Below, piece by piece: positions 33,976 through 35,896 of a stretch of 35,896 nt of DNA. The stretch is taken from assembly GCA_964464925.1 (NCBI GenBank), contig CAYXLI010000045.1:1-35896 (forward strand), read 5' to 3'. A program made the translations under genes and the position numbers. Within the stretch, counting starts at the first letter, position 1; every line of letters starts with the position of its first letter. This DNA comes from CAYXLI01 sp964464925. Lineage in GTDB: Bacteria > Acidobacteriota > Terriglobia > Bryobacterales > Bryobacteraceae. A model generated the notes under the pieces. It saw nothing but the letters and a program-made list of their open reading frames with translations. It was not told where the DNA came from and did not search any database.

Positions 33976-34004
33976 GCTGGCCCCAGCGGGCCAGCTTTTT
34001 GTTT
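33976..34004 (+). terminator. Intrinsic terminator of the efflux operon
   Basis: GCTGGCCC (33976-33983) and GGGCCAGC (33988-33995) form a perfect eight-pair GC-rich stem around the loop CAGC. TTTTTGTTT follows (33996-34004). This is a textbook Rho-independent terminator and the strongest in the window. Confidence 0.9.
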
Positions 34005-34020
34005 ATGCCAACATACAGGA

Positions 34021-35682
34021 ATGGCCACCGGTATCCCGCTGCTGTTCGCGCTGCTTGCGATGGATCTGACACCGGAGAACACTTCCCACTTGAAGATTGC
34101 GTGGAGCTACGAAACTCATGCACAGGCTCCGAATCAGCGCGCTGCGCAGATCGCCGCGTTTGAGGCGACGCCTGTTCTCGCCGGAGATCTCTTGTACGTG
34201 ATTACTCCTTTTAACCAGGTGATCGCGCTCGAACCGGGCACCGGGAATGAGCGGTGGCGATACGATCCGCAAATCGCGAAAGACCGGAACTACTCGGAAG
34301 CTTCAGCCCGTGGCGTGGCGGTCTCGAAAGGGCTTGTTTTCTTCGGTACGCTCGATGCGCGGCTCATTGCGCTGACGGCGGAAAAGGGGCGGCTCGTCTG
34401 GCAGGTCAAGCTGAATCCGGAATCGAATGATGGAAACTACCAGGTCACCTCGCCTCCCGTAGTTGCGGGTGACGTCGTCATTGTCGGATCCGCAATCGGG
34501 GATAACGGCCGGGCGGAGATGGAGCGCGGAACCATTCGTGCCTTTCATGCGAAGACGGGCAAGCCGCTCTGGAGTTGGGATCCTACGCCGCCCGGCAAAA
34601 CAGGTGCGGCGAACGCGTGGGCGCCGATGTCGGTGGATCTAAAGAACGACCTCGTGCTGATTCCGACCGGCTCGGCGTCGCCGGATTTCTACGGCGGGTT
34701 GCGCCCCGGCGATAACCGCTACGCCAACTCGGTAGTCGCGCTCCGGGTTTCCACGGGTCGCCTCGTCTGGTCTTTCCAGGTGGTGCATCACGATCTGTGG
34801 GATTATGACGTTGCTTCACGTCCGGAGTTGATCGAGATCAGCGGCAAACCGGCTGTCGGCGTCCTGACCAAAGTGGGTCACTACTTCGCGCTGGACCGGC
34901 TGACGGGTAGACCGCTTCTGCCCGTGGAAGAACGGGCCGTTCCGCGATCCGATGTGGAGGGTGAGGCTGCTTCGCCTACGCAGCCCGTCCCGGTGAGCGG
35001 CATCTTTACCGGACAAAAGTTTGTTCCGCGTCCGGGGTGGTGCACAGAGGCATTCGAGAAGCTGCGGTACGACGGGCTGTTCACGCCGCCTTCGCTGAAG
35101 GGCACTCTGCTGTTCCCGGGCAACGTCGGAGGAGCGAACTGGGGAAGCGGCGCTTACGATCGCGATCGCGGCCTTTTGTTTGTCGCGGCGAATCGACTCG
35201 CAACGGCTGTGCGGCTGATTCCGCGCGCCACCTACGATTCGGCTGGAAACGGGGAAACCGGGGAACGATGGGGGCAAGAGTATGCGCCACAGCGCGGCAC
35301 ACCTTACGGCATGTCGCGCAGGACGTTTCTCGGCAGTGATGGGCGTCCGTGTAACGTGCCGCCTTGGGGCGCGTTGGCCGCTATCGACGTTGCGACGGGA
35401 AAACTGCGTTGGGAAGCGCCGATGCTGGTCAGTTTGGGCGGGCCGCTGACCGTGAACGGAGTCGTGTTCTTCGGGGGCACAATCTTTGAAACGAAGCTGC
35501 GGGCGTACGCGGCGGAAGACGGCCGGAAGTTATGGGAAACCGATCTACCCTTTTCGGCGCATTCGGTGCCCTCCAGTTATCTCTGGAAGGGTAGACGATA
35601 CGTGGTGGTCTGCGCCGGCGGTCATGGAAAGATCGATGGCAGCAAACTTGGAGGGGAGGTGCTCGCGTTTACGCTGGAATAG
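34021..35682 (+). CDS. PQQ-type quinoprotein dehydrogenase-like propeller enzyme
   Basis: This 553-residue beta-propeller resembles the soluble part of membrane glucose dehydrogenase and other PQQ enzymes. Diagnostic is HHDLWDYD (residues 256-263), in which D261 aligns with the catalytic D466 of E. coli glucose dehydrogenase. K284 lies where K493 would be. Further family segments are GGANWGSGAYDRDRG (about 374-388) and propeller repeats of the type VIALEPGTGNERWRYD (67-82). The usual N-terminal tryptophan-containing W--YGGD---RYSPL segment is absent; the protein enters directly at LTPENTSHLKIAWSY. The ATG is 20 bases after the T-run of a terminator, with no good promoter between. MATGIPLLFALLA is at best a weak signal peptide, so the start may be truncated. 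The substrate is unknown. Confidence 0.82.
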   Translation: MATGIPLLFALLAMDLTPENTSHLKIAWSYETHAQAPNQRAAQIAAFEATPVLAGDLLYVITPFNQVIALEPGTGNERWRYDPQIAKDRNYSEASARGVAVSKGLVFFGTLDARLIALTAEKGRLVWQVKLNPESNDGNYQVTSPPVVAGDVVIVGSAIGDNGRAEMERGTIRAFHAKTGKPLWSWDPTPPGKTGAANAWAPMSVDLKNDLVLIPTGSASPDFYGGLRPGDNRYANSVVALRVSTGRLVWSFQVVHHDLWDYDVASRPELIEISGKPAVGVLTKVGHYFALDRLTGRPLLPVEERAVPRSDVEGEAASPTQPVPVSGIFTGQKFVPRPGWCTEAFEKLRYDGLFTPPSLKGTLLFPGNVGGANWGSGAYDRDRGLLFVAANRLATAVRLIPRATYDSAGNGETGERWGQEYAPQRGTPYGMSRRTFLGSDGRPCNVPPWGALAAIDVATGKLRWEAPMLVSLGGPLTVNGVVFFGGTIFETKLRAYAAEDGRKLWETDLPFSAHSVPSSYLWKGRRYVVVCAGGHGKIDGSKLGGEVLAFTLE

Positions 35683-35697
35683 CTTGTCTGCTAAACT
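35668..35697 (+). promoter_or_regulatory. Weak candidate promoter for tRNA-Ser
   Basis: TTTACG (35668-35673) and TAAACT (35692-35697) are separated by 18 bases, straddling the stop of the PQQ-enzyme gene. Each matches consensus at four of six positions. Transcription would begin about 38 bases before the tRNA. This is tentative. Confidence 0.25.
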
Positions 35698-35741
35698 AGG
35701 ATTTGTGCTTCCCACAGAGTGGGTAAGCGCGCGCCCCGAAC

Positions 35742-35831
35742 GGAGAGATGGCCGAGTGGTTGAAGGCGCACGCTTGGAAAGCGTGTATAGGGGAAACTCT
35801 ATCCAGGGTTCGAATCCCTGTCTCTCCGCCA
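35742..35831 (+). tRNA. tRNA-Ser (anticodon GGA), with encoded CCA
   Basis: The acceptor stem GGAGAGA (35742-35748) pairs perfectly with TCTCTCC (35821-35827). The anticodon stem CACGC/GCGTG encloses the loop TTGGAAA with anticodon GGA at 35776-35778, which reads UCC and UCU serine codons. The long variable arm (around 35786-35803) is typical of class II serine tRNAs. The T arm carries GGTTCGAATCC. The discriminator G at 35828 is followed by an encoded CCA (35829-35831). Confidence 0.97.
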
Positions 35832-35855
35832 GACATCCCTTTGTCCATACCGGAC

Positions 35856-35892
35856 ACATAGGTAACAATTCGTTCCTAAGACATAGGTAACA
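35856..35892. repeat. Direct repeat ACATAGGTAACA, possible insertion-sequence end
   Basis: ACATAGGTAACA occurs twice, at 35856-35867 and 35881-35892, starting 25 bases apart and just downstream of the tRNA. A short inverted repeat TGTCC/GGACA (35842-35856) precedes it. Paired subterminal repeats of this sort resemble the ends of IS481-type elements from memory. The window stops before any transposase, so the assignment is tentative. Confidence 0.45.
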
Positions 35893-35896
35893 CTTT

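Noticed and set aside
1..35896. CRISPR arrays, phage modules, toxin-antitoxin pairs, rRNA genes
   Set aside because: No regularly spaced repeats, cas-like proteins, phage structural genes or rRNA sequence were recognised anywhere in the window.

Overview
The window looks like a chromosomal segment of an Acidobacteriota genome, most like the Bryobacterales/Solibacter group. This is an inference from content: GC-rich coding sequence, two Oar-like TonB-dependent receptors with an N-terminal carboxypeptidase-regulatory-like domain, a planctomycete-type cytochrome c domain, a Tat-exported aldo/keto reductase, a pyrroloquinoline quinone (PQQ)-type propeller enzyme and a YncE-like propeller. No rRNA gene is present, so the taxonomy is not proven.

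Layout. (1) 1-3237: a family-39-type membrane glycosyltransferase on the minus strand, followed by the first 18 codons of another minus-strand gene cut by the window edge. Divergent from it is a polyprenol-phosphate mannosyltransferase-like GT2 enzyme, translationally coupled to an NADPH-dependent FMN reductase. The GT2 enzyme could make the lipid-linked sugar that the GT39 enzyme uses. (2) 3362-12269: the cell-elongation cluster mreB-mreC-mreD-mrdA-rodA, then a ribonuclease E/G gene. The RNase carries a very large disordered acidic and arginine-rich insertion inside its S1 domain, and its leader could hide the ribosome-binding site. (3) 12293-17326, minus strand: a propeller protein, an Oar-like receptor and a small cytochrome-c-domain protein, closely packed and probably one operon. 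(4) 17422-19013, plus strand: a DUF2306 membrane protein and a Tat-exported aldo/keto reductase. (5) 19093-28078, all minus strand: a histidine kinase and LuxR-type response regulator, an alditol-oxidase-like flavoprotein broken by a one-base frameshift, an exported alpha/beta hydrolase, alkB, and a second Oar-like receptor with its own promoter-like leader. (6) 28341-33915, plus strand: a complete tripartite heavy-metal-type RND efflux operon (outer membrane factor, lipoprotein adaptor, CzcA-like pump) divergent from the two-component system and closed by a textbook intrinsic terminator. (7) 34021-35896: a PQQ-type dehydrogenase propeller that starts immediately after that terminator and seems to lack the usual N-terminus, a tRNA-Ser(GGA), and repeated motifs at the right edge that may be the end of an insertion sequence.

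No CRISPR array, phage module or complete transposase was seen. The observations most worth a second look are the S1-domain insertion and structured leader of the RNase E/G gene, the propeller/receptor/cytochrome operon whose cytochrome has no signal peptide, the single-base frameshift just before the expected covalent-FAD histidine, and the terminator abutting the PQQ-enzyme start.
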